From NCBI RefSeq assembly GCF_008831285.2, contig NC_045149.1:5943500-6007499 (forward strand): DNA of 64,000 nucleotides, written 5' to 3'. This stretch comes from Nymphaea colorata. Taxonomy: Eukaryota; Streptophyta; Magnoliopsida; Nymphaeales; Nymphaeaceae. Position numbers and translations under genes: made by a program. Numbering within the stretch: the first letter of the stretch is position 1; the number at the start of each line of letters is the position of its first letter. This document shows positions 47,910 to 58,695 of the stretch, in pieces. The notes beneath the pieces are model-generated. The model was not told the origin of the DNA. It was given only the letters and a program-made list of their open reading frames with translations, and made no database searches.

Positions 47910-48029
47910 AGAGGATGAAAATGAGAAGGGGAAGATGAAGGGAGCCAACAGAGGATGAAAATGAGAAGGGGAAAACGAAGGGAGCCAGCAGAGGATGAAG
48001 ATGACAAGAGGAAGACGAAGGGAGCTCTA
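47910..48029. repeat. three tandem 40-bp repeats in the PIF-like element
   Basis: The units start at 47910, 47950 and 47990 with AGAGGATGAARATGA and end GGGAGCCARC or a variant. The period is exactly 40 bp, so it does not keep a reading frame. Confidence 0.9.
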
Positions 48030-48079
48030 ACAGGCAGAAAAGTGTTCCAATGATTTCGATCACACCCCTCTTGGGTGAT

Positions 48080-48600
48080 TTGATGAAATGCGATTATTGT
48101 CCCCAAATACTCCACCATTTGTTATTGTCCACAGAATGCGATGTGGGTGATTCAATACTCCACCATCTGCACGGGATAACTGGTAACGAACAGCTTGCTC
48201 GCAAGGTGTTCGATAAAATGCCCAAAAGAAGCATCGTCTCATGGAATGCCATGATTGATGGTTACTGCAAAGTTGGTGAGTTCAATGCGTTGCTTGGGAT
48301 TTTTAATAGTCTGTTGATGGGTGATTTGAAGCCCAATTTGAGCAGCTTAGTGAGCATTACAGCTGGTCAATGTGGGTTTCTTGACATTGGCAGGTTGATT
48401 CATTGCCACAGGATGAAGCTTGGGCATGAGTTATCGTTGGGCATGAGTTGGATTCAGTATTATGTAATTTCATTATGAAAATGTACATTGAGCTTGGGCT
48501 TGTAGATTGTGCTCACCTCCTATTCAATTAGAAAGATCAGTCGTTTCATGGATACTTTCATTGGAGGGTACACAAAGATTGAAAATTTTCATCAAGTTTT
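48080..48600 (+). pseudogene. PPR-repeat protein gene fragment (PLS-type) inside the transposon
   Basis: The open part (to the stop at 48476-48478) reads LARKVFDKMPKRSIVSWNAM, then IDGYCKVGEFNALLGIFNSL and GDLKPNLSSLVSI, then LDIGRLIHCHRMKLGHELS. These are successive L, S and P motifs of plant PLS-class pentatricopeptide-repeat proteins. After the stop, MDTFIGGYTKIENFHQVFLLF follows in another frame (48548-48610), so the copy is frameshifted. Intact family members bind organellar RNA and usually have many repeats; here only about two to three remain. It lies wholly between the terminal inverted repeats of the PIF-like element and runs into its subterminal repeats. Capture by the transposon is the simplest explanation. 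Confidence 0.8.
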
Positions 48601-48793
48601 CTTGCTTTTTACCAGGTTAAATTTTTCCTGTGCATCAAACAGGGTTAAATTTACCACGTTAAATTTTTCGTGTGCATCAAACAAAGCCTCACATTGGAAC
48701 AAGGAGAAATTTTATCCTGTAAATTTTTCCAGAAAAATTTACCATGGTAAATTTACCTTGTTAAATTTCACCCGACAATCAAACGGGCCCTTA

Positions 48794-49828
48794 ATCAATT
48801 CTTGCCTAGGGTTTCACGCGCAATCTTAGTTTAAATAGTCGTAGAGTGTCTTGGTTCTCTAGTGTCTCGACCCGAGACGATACAAAAAGCAAAAGCAAAT
48901 GAACCAAAGCAAAGAGAAATCCTCGCGCGTATCGGTCTGAGTGAGTATCGACCGCTTCTTGATGGTCGGACTTGTGGGTCCGCCTCCACTTGTCTGGGTT
49001 CCACCCAGACTCATCTGTCTGTGCTGCCTCTCGGCCTGCACCAGCCTAGGTTCGGCCTAGGCTGCTGGGTTCAACTGCTGCACGCGCCTAGGTTCACCCT
49101 AGGTTGTTGTTGCCTCTGCTTGTTTCGGTCTCTGCATTGTGCTTGCTTGATCTTCATCGGACTCTGACCCTTGGTCGCTGAGCTGCCTCTTGCGCATAAC
49201 CTGCCTCGGATGCTGGTCATCCATAGCTGTCCCTACAAGGCCAATATCCTCACTCGGCCCTAAACCTAACTTCTCTACTGCTGCCGCTCGATGCATAGGG
49301 CTATCGGAGATAGCCTCACTACAAATTTCATTACACCCGTCAACTTTTCCTCCTATCATGTTAGCCTCCCTTACCATGTTATCGCCTTAGGCAACTAACC
49401 CCTCCAACGCTGCTAGCGGCATACAACGCGCTCGGCTGCACTCAGCCACACTGTCAGCTAGCCTCGACATCGTCCTAGGTAGGCATGTATCAGGTTCAAA
49501 CAAGATTTTCCAACCTACAACGGAGATAGATTTCGCACAGAAAAGCGTTCACACGAGAGTCGGCTCAGGCGAGTTGGGTCATCATCCGCAACAGCCCGTA
49601 CCATGCACAGGCTGCATTGCGGATGACTCACATTGTTGTAGTGGATAGTTACTATTGGATGCCTAAATCATTATTGAAATTGAGTTATAGAAGAAGTTGG
49701 AAGGTTGGTGTACCCAGCCTTAGCCTAGTCTTTTAGATTGGTCATGTAACAGATCATGCTAAATGGATTGGATGCTGAGAAAGTTTCTTGTAGATGAAAG
49801 GATAAGGAGTACCATAGAGGTATGTATG
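48794..49828. other. GC-richer stretch with no identified gene
   Basis: A TTTAAATA word at about 48829 is followed by a moderately GC-rich region (48850-49620). The minus-strand open frame at 49099-49377 (92 codons, acidic and Arg/Lys rich, ...RKRQLSDQGSESDEDQ...) overlaps plus-strand frames and shows no known domain. It may be part of a decayed retroelement leader. Confidence 0.3.
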
Positions 49829-49973
49829 CAGTGGCGGAGCGACATGTGGGCTGGTGTGGGTTGTTGTCCATGTTAGCTCCATAAAATTTCATCATATTTA
49901 CATTTATAAATTTAATATTCACTTTTATACATATTAGGTGCCCCTCCAGCCAATTTTTCTAGCTCCGCCACTG
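49829..49973. mobile_element. hAT-type MITE, 145 bp
   Basis: CAGTGGCGGAGC at the left and GCTCCGCCACTG at the right are perfect 12-bp inverted ends. The flanks TATGTATG (49821-49828) and CATGTAGG (49974-49981) agree at 6 of 8 bases, consistent with an aged 8-bp target duplication. Confidence 0.8.
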
Positions 49974-49989
49974 CATGTAGGTGCACTTA

Positions 49990-51632
49990 TATGTTATGTT
50001 GTTCTTCGTTTTACTGTTGTTATCACCCAAAATTTTTCAAAAAAAAAAAGGCATTATTTTATTATTTAGATTTAAAACAAATTTATGACTATTTGATCCA
50101 AAATGAATTTCTAAACCTAAGTTTTGATCCAAATCTAGCATTTCAATCTCAAAATCTAATTATCAAATCCGAATTAGATCCAAAATTCAACTTTAGATCC
50201 AAATCAAGAATTCCAAAGCTCTTCCCTCTTGAATTCAAATCTTAAATTCGAATTTTGAATTTTGGCTCTAAAACTCTTCCCTCTTAAATTCAAAACTTGA
50301 ATTTGAATTTCAAATTTTAGCTCCAAACTCTTTATAAATACCCTCACAATCCTCCCTCTTGAGCATGGGCTAACCATTGGGGGAACTCTAATGCTTTATC
50401 GTTTGAAGATTTGCTTCTCTTTCCATTTTTCTCTTCTTTCCTTCTCATTTTTCATTTTCTTTTCCAACTTGGAGCAAGCTTCATCAAGCCACAACTTTTC
50501 AAGCTTGGAGGCCTCCTCTTCATCATTTTGGAGCTTCATTCAATATGAGTACAAGATCATTCCAAGCAAAGGGTGACCATTTTTCTCCAAAATCATTTTC
50601 ATTAGAAGTATGTAATCATCGTCCATTTTTTTTCTTTCCTTCATTTTCTCATTTCTTCATCTTCATATGGCCACAAGATAGCCATAAAATCTCTATTTTA
50701 GAGTCAAGAGGCTATTCTTAAGTACACCAAGAGCATGACAAGGTGAAACAATCTTTCATTTTATGATTAAATCATGCTCTTTCTTTTCTTGGATGTAGCC
50801 TTGTTTTGGTTCCTTTATTTTCTCTCATCTTCATCTCCCCATGGCCATATGAGATAGCTCTCAATCTCTATTTTAGAGTAAAAAAACTATGCTTGAGTGC
50901 ACCGAGAGCATGACAAGATAAGATGATATTTTATTTTATGATTGAATCATGCTCTCTCTCTTTCCTTGAATATTGTTTTGTTTTAAGATATTATCCATGC
51001 ATGGTTATTTGATTTTTCCTATCTATACGTGAATGCACGGTGAAAATGAGAGTGTGGTTTGGGACTCTTTACTCTTATGCTAACTTTTGAGGTTGGAACT
51101 TGTCTAACCCAAGAAAAATCATCACGAATATGTACATGTTAATATGCATTTGCATGTCATGTTGAGTTAGTTTCCTTTTGATCATCCCATTAAAAACCCT
51201 AATGAACATCTTATCGTATGGTTTGATCTTCTTCCATACCCAATGGTAGAAGCAGCATATTCTCTTGTAAAAAACCAAATAATAAAATTCTATGTTTATA
51301 TATAAATCATATTTTATAAAAGATTTTCAAAAGCAAATACCCTCTCTAATGTGGCTATGGCGACTTTGCTTAAGCTCTTGCATGAGTCCAAGCTCCCCTC
51401 CGGCCTACATCAAACTTAAAGTCGGTTATTTTTTATTTCTTGATTTTTAATCTCTTGAAGATATGTATGTATATATGTGCATATGATGATTTTTTTTCTC
51501 TCTTTCTATGTTTCCACATTTTATTTTACAAATTTTCATATACATATGAATGCATATATACATGTGTTCTATTTTCTCTCTCTAAAACCTTTTGTTTGTC
51601 TCTTCAAGACAAATGTATTCTCATACAAATTT

Positions 51633-51689
<57 letters not shown>

Positions 51690-52740
51690 TTTTCTTTCGC
51701 TCTCTATTTAAGTTAAGACTTCATTTTCAAAAGCTTATACAAATATGTATACATACATATAGAGAATATATATCTCATTCAATTTCAAAATCTTCCATCT
51801 AGTGATCTTTGAAGTCTCTTTCTTTCTCTCTCTTTCTTTTTATAAGAATATTGCATTTCTTCTATTCTTTTTTAACATTTTTCTCTCGTGATTTTTTATA
51901 TTTACCGACTTCACTAAGACCAAAAATCAAGTAATGACCCAATATTGGATTCATGTTTGATGGTTTACAACCCGAATCCATTTTAAAAAAAATTTCCTTC
52001 TTATATATGATATTTATCAAAACAAAAACCTTAGATGTATGTTATGGTAGGAATGCTCTTACATGAATATTATGGTATGAATGAATGATTTTTCTTTCCA
52101 ATCATATAGGATCAATGCATTCATGCAATCTCACCCACTTAATTTCACTTATGTTCACAAGCACTTCTCCAAAAGAACTTAAGTAAGATGAGATGGAGCT
52201 CTAAGTAGGTAGTAACCAAATTAGAGCAAAATCTCAAACCTACTTAAAGTTTTAAGAGAACACTAAAGTGATTTCAAAATAATTTTTCAAGTTTTCCAAA
52301 TGATATTTATAAAGATTTTTCAATCTTAGTTTTCCCCAAAATGTTTCACATTCTCAAGTGATTCTTCAAGAACCTATTAAAAAGTTTAAAACATCAACAC
52401 TTTTAATATTTTTCTACACTGCATGTAGAATGAAAAAGATGTTCAAGCCAAAGTGAAATGCATCAATAATAAACATAGCCCTTGGGTTAATTACCCCCGG
52501 TAAAGGTGTCGGGAACGGTCGATCCTCGTACCGACCGGCGAGTCCCTTTCTCTCTCATTTTCAAAACAAAACTCATTTTTTTGGAGCACTCCAAAACCAA
52601 AGAAATTTTGGAATGCAAACAACTATATACATATTTCTTTGGTATAGCTGCCATTTACTTTTGCTATTTGCTAGTGGCATCTTGTCCACATCAATCGAGG
52701 TTTAGTTCAAGGTTATAACTTTAAAATTGTTGAGTGAATG
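49990..52740. other. AT-rich DNA with an imperfect duplication, possible LTR remnant
   Basis: Positions 50080-50340 consist of TCCAAATC/TTCAAATTT-type words. Segments 50660-50795 and 50830-50975 are imperfect copies (CTCTATTTTAGAGT, GAGCATGACAAG, ATCATGCTCT). A GC-richer word (GGTGTCGGGAACGG...) at about 52505-52545 stands alone. The composition suggests a decayed retrotransposon LTR, but no boundary or domain is visible. Confidence 0.35.
51634..51687. repeat. TA microsatellite
   Basis: This is a pure (TA)n run of about 27 units. The Tyr/Ile open frames across it are artefacts. Confidence 0.95.
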
Positions 52741-54290
52741 ACCCAAGTGGAATAAGAGAAAAAGAGAACGAAAGAGAAGAAACTATATCTCAAATGGATA
52801 AATTGGAACATAATTTAGTTGCTTATGTTTCACATTAAACTTCTCTTCACATCTCATCACAAGCTTGAATACATATTTTGGTAATTGTTTTTTTTTTCAC
52901 CCATTTGTGAATCTGATGCTGCTTCCTTTAGTGCAAACAAAGTATTCAATTGGGATGATATCATAATTGCTCATGAGCTTGTTTTGGCCATCGACACAGG
53001 AAAGTAGCTACCCCTCAGTAAGCATGAGGTCCCTAACAATGTTCATGATTGAAGAATCTGTCAGCTGATGTTGCTTTAGGGACTAGAATCATATATGCAG
53101 TTCCAAGCCATTTATAATAAAACATGAGCTTTATTGGAGCATGTTCTATAAGATTGTCGTGCATATGGGTCATGGTTGTTAGTTGTAAATATTTTCGGAG
53201 AATGTGAGTAATATGGTGCTGATTTAGAGAATCCTTTATAAGTGGTAAAATTTTTTGCAGGTAGCAATATCTCAAGGAAAAAGAAGTCGCTGAAAAAGGC
53301 GGTATTGTGAGAAAAGTTTGGTACTTACAACAAGAAGTTCTATAGTTTGGCTCATGAAATACTTTTAAATGCTTCATTAAACATTCTTTTACAGCAGTCC
53401 ATTTAGCTATTGGATAGGGAAATGCTGCTCTAAAACTGCAATTCTTTCACCAAAAGCAGCTGCAGGTTACTACATTTCAAAGAAGGAAGTCTAGAGAATG
53501 TAAGAGAAAAGCATAAATTTCAGTTGGAAATGAGTTACCATTTCTAAGTTCATTTTTCATGAATTGTAATGCATCTACATAAGGTAGTTTGTTAAAATAA
53601 AAATTTTATGGTAGCTTGTTAAATTTGAAACTTCTTGTTGGCTGTTTTTTTTATTGTGTTTACGTTTTGTGTTTGGGGACTGGTATAAAAGCACAACAAT
53701 CTTTTGACACAAAAAAAGGAAGGAAGAAAGAAAGAGGCTACAAGAGTGTTGTTGCCACCGCTATAGGTTTATATCAAGCAAACCGTATTGATGATATGCT
53801 AGCGCCAGTAATAACTTTCATTGTGGTGCTGCTGCAGTTAGCACCAGTTCTAGGCAGCACTGGTGCTTAGGCATTTTTGACATAGAAATGAGTTGTGGCG
53901 GTTCAAACTTTGGCACATGTTCTCGTGCTAAAGTAGCACCAAAGCTGATGTTCACTAGCGTTATTTTAGCACCAAAGCTATTGAGAATTGTCATAGTAAG
54001 ACCAACTTTTGGGCGAATGATTGACTCTTCCATTTTCAAAGCTATTTCAATTGAAGGTGTATATCTAATTGGAACCTCCAAGACGTGTTGACAAGGAGCT
54101 TGTGTAGGTTAGTTTTTTGTAAAAGAATCTACCACCAAAAAAATAGCCCTAATGTTTCTCCAATACCAAAATCTTATGTAGATAGATTCCATAGCTTATG
54201 GGCAACCCTGGGATTCTTACACAAATTGCACGGTGTGTGATTGAATTTTTAGTCTTCAACAACATTTCTTACTTAGAATGCCTCTAGGAA
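52741..54290. other. intergenic DNA, no gene recognised
   Basis: Short open frames at 53033-53377 (minus) and 53616-54081 (both strands) have no domain. Around 53820-53990 the words TTAGCACCA, GCACCAAAGCT and GCACTGGTGCTTA recur in both orientations. This could be a subterminal repeat of an unrecognised DNA transposon. Confidence 0.35.
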
Positions 54291-54491
54291 CAGGGGCGGA
54301 GGGAAGGAGGGGGCCTGCACGGGCCTTGGCCCCTCCTTAAAAGACAAAAACTTTAAAAATTTATATGTAAATATAAAAAATTTTGGTTTGATATACATAA
54401 AAAAATTTGAAAATTTTGATTTCGGCCCCTGTTAAAATTTTGAAACTATAATTCAACCACTTTGATGAAAAAAATTCTAGCTCCGCCCCTG
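54291..54491. mobile_element. hAT-type MITE, 201 bp
   Basis: It starts CAGGGGCGGAG and ends CTCCGCCCCTG, perfect 11-bp inverted ends. The flanks TCTAGGAA and TCCAGGAA agree at 7 of 8. The interior is AT-rich with words shared with the other copies. Confidence 0.85.
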
Positions 54492-55057
54492 TCCAGGAAG
54501 GTCCTCCTTGAAACCTACTTGGCTCATTTTTAAAAAAGATTTGATTAAGCTCCTCTATCTAGAAATGTCCCATTGCCTATGACCAAAAAACTACTGTGTA
54601 TCCCCTTCCCCCCTCTTTAGAGACCCAAAAATGAAATTATAAGCCATAGAGGTGCTTAATAATCCACTAGTGCAGCACTCAATTGCAGCAAACCAGAATT
54701 ACATCTTCATCTTTTTGTGGATCTCTAATTTAAGGGATCAAAACCTTCTCTTTCAATGCCTTTTGATAGATCTAGCTTTGTGGAACTCTCTCACATCTTC
54801 TTTGGTTATGGGCACACTCCCATGCACAAAAAATTGTGCATATGGATGTATAATAACCAGAAGACCCTTAACTAAGTTAAAAGTGAGTCTTTTTACAAGG
54901 ATAAATAGGGGTTAGGTTAAAGGTCTGGAAAATACATTTTTATAAACACTTTGAAAAGATATCCCAAACCCCCTTCTTTTTTTTTCCCAGTGTATATTTG
55001 TCGAGTGCACTAAAACTGTCAATCTCATCCAATAACTAACTAAATACACAGAACAAC

Positions 55058-55233
55058 TAGGGGCGGAGCCAAGGGTGGGCCCTAGCCCCACCTTAATTTT
55101 TTTTAATTACAAGTAAAATTTAAAAAATTTTACTTGTTCTATATAAAAATTTTGAAAAATGATATTTTGTCTCATGTCAAAATTTAGAAACTTTAATTCG
55201 CCTCCTCATGAAAAATTTTTGGCTCTACCCCTA
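55058..55233. mobile_element. hAT-type MITE, 176 bp
   Basis: It starts TAGGGGCGGAGCCAAGG and ends TTGGCTCTACCCCTA. The flanks AGAACAAC and TGATCAAC agree at 6 of 8. Its interior (TTTGAAAAATGATATTTTG, CAAAATTTAGAAACTTTAATT) is very close to the copy at 28040. Confidence 0.8.
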
Positions 55234-55702
55234 TGATCAACCTTTCAGAAAAAGAGCCAAATGATTACTACGACATTTTAGGGTATTATCGATGGCTCAA
55301 ACCGTGAGCAAAGACCTCCTAGAGCCGTTGGCAAATTGTTTATATGTAAATGATTTGTTGGTGATTTTCTGGACACGAGTAGAGGGGCTCATGCACATCT
55401 GTAAGATGGAACCTGAACTTCCATCCACCTGATCCATTGTTCTTCTGATGCAAAGCTGATAGGAGATGGGCTCCTCACCCTTTTATTAAAAGAAAATAAT
55501 AAATGGAAGCAGCACTACTTATGTTCTTGGGTTTCATATTTCTAAAATAATATACCATGGAAAACATTTGTTCCTAATGAGGTACGAAATGTAACACCTC
55601 AAAGTAGAGATAAATTGAGCAACATGTTGTGGTCTATAAGTTCATGTTCTCTCTACTTAATTAATATTAGAAAATACATTTTTTTAGTTGTAAACTCAAC
55701 AT
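55234..55702. other. AT-rich DNA between MITE and copia element
   Basis: Near 55285-55335 the words GATGGCTCAAACCGTGAGC and GAGCCGTTGGCAA resemble CACTA-type subterminal motifs. No termini were found and I do not call an element. Confidence 0.3.
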
Positions 55703-55707
55703 GTATT
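55703..55707. repeat. target-site duplication of copia B, left
   Basis: GTATT is identical to 62430-62434. Confidence 0.9.
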
Positions 55708-56119
55708 TGTTAAAGATAAGAGAATAGAGAGATTTTGGAAAGGCATTTGTAGAGGTTCAATATAAACCTACGTCCTCTTCTCTCAATCACAGCTTCTTGC
55801 TGAGTTGAGGTTCCATTATGCTTTTATAGATGTACAAATCTCAACAGGTCTATGATTATGTTTTTGGAATACACCATTGACGTTAATTCCTTCCTTTTTG
55901 AATTGGGCATATCTTCCTTTGCAGGTGTAGACGCTGAGTCCATTTCCTTTGCTGGTATAACTGTTGAGTTTTCCCTCCTTGATTTGGTCGTTGCACACTT
56001 CTTGCCTTTTGTCATGCCTTGTGTCATGCTCATTACCTTTGCTGATATAGTCGTTGAGTTTGTCCTCCTTGATTTGGTCGTTGCATGCTTTCTGCCCTGT
56101 GCCATCTGGTGTCTTCACA
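55708..56119 (-). repeat. 3' LTR of copia B (412 bp)
   Basis: It is matched by the right LTR over its whole length except for 43 extra bases near 56067-56110 (TTGATTTGGTCGTTGCATGC...). That segment is a second copy of a word (CTCCTTGATTTGGTCGTTGCA) present at about 55976, so it looks like a tandem block lost from, or gained against, the other LTR. Confidence 0.93.
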
Positions 56120-56794
56120 TCCCCCTGCAAACTCAACGGGCCAAGAATGACGTTGAGTTTGGAATGAAGGGTTTGGAAGGGAGTGATGGGCAGCGGTTTG
56201 GTGAGAATATCGGCTAGTTGATGGGATGATGAGATATGTTTAACTAGCAATTGATTTTTGGCAATGCGGTCGCGAACAAAGTGAACATCAAGTTCAATGT
56301 GTTTGCTTTGACTATGAAAAACAGGGTGCACCGCCATATAGGTGGCATTGATATTGTCACACCAGAGAATTGGAGTAGATGGTATGGAGATGTGAAGCTC
56401 TTGTAGGAGATACTGCACCCATATGAGTTCTGCAGTGGCATTTGCGACTGCCCTGTATTCCACTTCTGAACTTGATCGAGCAACAGTGTGTTGCTTTTTG
56501 GAGCTCCAAGAGATGATGTTGGGCCCTAAGAATACAACATATCCCCCTGTGGATTTATGGTCATCGGGGCACCCAGCCCAATCTGCATTAGAGTAGGTGG
56601 TTAGGTGTAGACTATTAGATGGTCGGATCAAGAGTCCAAAGTGCACGGTGCCTTTGACATAACGAAGTATCCGTTTGACTGCTGTCCAATGCTCTTTAGT
56701 GGGTCTGTGCATGAACTGACAGACTTTGTTTACTAGAAATGCTAAGACTGGTCGTGTTAAAGTTAAATATTGCAGAGCGCCTACCACCTGCCGG
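55816..56794 (-). pseudogene. copia B end of reverse transcriptase and RNase H, reading into the LTR
   Basis: Directly after the nested insertion the frame resumes RQVVGALQYLTLTRPVLAF, then KRILRYVKGTVHFGL, TTYSNADWAGCPDDHKSTGG (YSDADWAG is usual), ARSSSEVEYRAVANATAELI, LWCDNINATYMA and HQLADILTKPLP. No stop occurs at the polypurine tract: the frame goes on for about 100 codons into the 3' LTR and ends at 55816. RNase H would remove the RNA template. Confidence 0.88.
56120..56129 (-). other. polypurine tract of copia B
   Basis: GCAGGGGGA on the minus strand lies directly before the 3' LTR, the place where plus-strand DNA synthesis is primed. Confidence 0.8.
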
Positions 56795-58192
56795 CAGTGG
56801 CGGAGCCAGCGTGGGGCTGGCATGGGCACCTGCCCACGCCAGCCCAAGATAGCACCATATGAAATGGAGCCTCGACAACCATGTTACGCCCATGTTGACG
56901 CTGGGTTGCCCATGCCAGAAATGGATCGGGTCCCAGCAACGATGAGCGATCCAGCTCCACCAAAAACATAAAACAATCGGCCTGCCCTTTATGCCCAAAT
57001 TCACCGAAACTCAGAAAGGAAGGCCGAAGGGGAGAAGCGCCGAAGCCACGAAACGGCAAAGGGCAAGGCCGCAAGGGCCACCGGCCAAGGCCCAAGGGCG
57101 ACAGCAGCGAGCAGCCAGCAGGGCGGCGTGCGCCAGGTGATTCTTCTTCTTCTTCTTGAATGATTGAATCCTTTGTTCTTCAAATGTGTAGGGTTTTTTT
57201 CATTTTCCCCCTTTTTTCAAGTTTCAATGCTTTTGCCTCATGCCTCTTGGTCTGATTTTTGTATTGAAGAACAGAAGAAGCTCTTGGAATCTGATTTTTG
57301 TGCTAGCCTGGAATCTGATTTTTGTGCTTCTTCTTCTTCTTCATGAATTGTTTCTTCTTGGATTTTCATCCCCCCCCCCCTTTTTAACGCTTTTGCCTCA
57401 TGCCTCTTGGTCTGATTTTTGTGCTGAAGAACAGAAGAAGCGTCTGGAATCTGGATCTCTTCTCCCTTGTGCAGTCGATGCCGCGGTGGTCGCTTTGTCT
57501 CTTCCTCCCAGGTATGGTTTATCTTCTTCCTCGTTTCTTTTTTTTTTTGGTTTATTGCTTTTGTCTTTTTTATGGCTTCCAAATGAGTTCACATTCTGGT
57601 GGATGGAGGAGATTGGCTTCTGTAATCTGTTTGTTCATGGTTGAATCTTGTGGTGTTTGAGGTCTTCGGGCTGCACCTTCATGTTATTGTTATATAACTT
57701 ATATTCCGTCACGCTGTTGGAAAATATTGGCCATTCTTTTTGTTTTCCCTTCATGTTGGAAAATTTTGACCCACGTTGGGGTCTTTTTCCAAAAAAAAAT
57801 CCTCCTGAGTCTCCTTTTTCCTGCTGATTTTCTGGTTGAAAGCTTTGTAAAATCTTTTGTTCTATAACTAACACATAGGTGCTCCATCCTATCTTGTCAA
57901 AAACTCTTTTGAAGTTTCCCTTTGGTAAAAATACTGTAATTTTAGTTTTTTCTTATAGAAGGTGAGATTCATGAGCTACCAGAATCTGCAATTATTGTTC
58001 CTCATGTAGCATGCTTGTTAGAGAATAATTTTGGGGTATGCCGTAAGCACAATACAAACAGTTTCATATGCATACCCATTTCAAACAGTTTGGTATGATT
58101 TGTTTGTCTTTTTAAAATAACATATATTTTAGTTTGAAAATTTTTTCACATACTAGTGCCCCATAGCAAAAAATTTATGGCTCCGCCACTAT
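56795..58192. mobile_element. 1.4-kb element nested in the copia B pol gene
   Basis: It begins CAGTGGCGGAGCCAGC and ends TATGGCTCCGCCACTAT, inverted ends of the same kind as the short hAT-type MITEs here. The copia frame is ...EYR before it and RQVVGAL after it, so the insertion point is exact. Only CGG seems duplicated (56792-56794 and 58193-58195), not 8 bp, which is odd for hAT. The interior contains a duplicated segment (about 57233-57300 and 57395-57455, TGCCTCATGCCTCTTGGTC), a run of 12 C (57369-57380) and CTT-rich stretches. It contains no transposase motif that I recognise. Confidence 0.75.
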
Positions 58193-58203
58193 CGGTATTC
58201 AGC

Positions 58204-58695
58204 AGGGTTGTGATATGCTACGTTGGTGCCTTGGGAGAGATTTTGTGAGGTCGACATAGGCGAGGGGGCTGGTTTGGCACCGATCATGTTGGTTCATTGG
58301 AGAAGGTCCAGGTAGTATTGTTGTTGTGATAAAAGGAGGCCCCCGGCAGAGTGACGTACATTGATGCCAAGAAAATAGTGGAGCAGTCCAAGATCTTTTA
58401 AAGCAAAGGCTGTGCTTAGATATTTGATCAATTTGTCGATGTGGTGGGGAGAATTTCCAGTGACTAGTATGTCATCGACATACACTAATACATATACCAC
58501 ACAAGACCCTGGTTGAGAAATAAAAAGAGAGGTGTCAGTTTTGGAGATAGAAAAACCATTGCTTACCAAGGCGTGGCTAAGTTTTTGATACCAAGCTCGA
58601 GGAGCTTGTTTGAGACCATAGATTGCCTTGTGAAGCTTACAAACGAAATGAGGCTGTTGTTCGAAGCAGGGTGGTTGATCCATAAATACTGTTTC
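58204..58695 (-). pseudogene. copia B reverse transcriptase, catalytic part
   Basis: VCKLHKAIYGLKQAPRAWYQ, then VYVLVYVDDILVTGNSPH with the catalytic YVDD, then FALKDLGLLHYFLGINV and LLLSQQQYYLDLL. This part is well preserved to about 58294. The remaining RT sequence runs to the EYR codons at about 58194, where the nested element interrupts the gene. Confidence 0.88.

Larger units (their letters stand above)
46890..48790. mobile_element. PIF/Harbinger-like (Tourist-type) element carrying a host gene fragment
   Basis: The left end GGGGCCGTTTGATGGTC and the reverse complement of the right end (GGGCCCGTTTGATTGTC) match at 15 of 17 positions. TTA flanks both sides (46887-46889 and 48791-48793), the target duplication typical of the PIF/Harbinger superfamily. 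The subterminal parts are full of AAATTTTTCC- and GTTTGATG-type words. No transposase is present. The middle holds two tandem arrays and a PPR gene fragment, so this looks like a Pack-type element that acquired host DNA. Confidence 0.75.

Noticed and set aside
47367-48029. Regular repeats that could suggest a CRISPR array
   Set aside because: The units are directly adjacent with no unique spacers, lie in plant nuclear DNA, and there are no cas genes.
53033-53377. 114-codon minus-strand open frame
   Set aside because: It has AT-rich composition, no domain, no neighbouring exon, and no promoter or splice signals that stand out.
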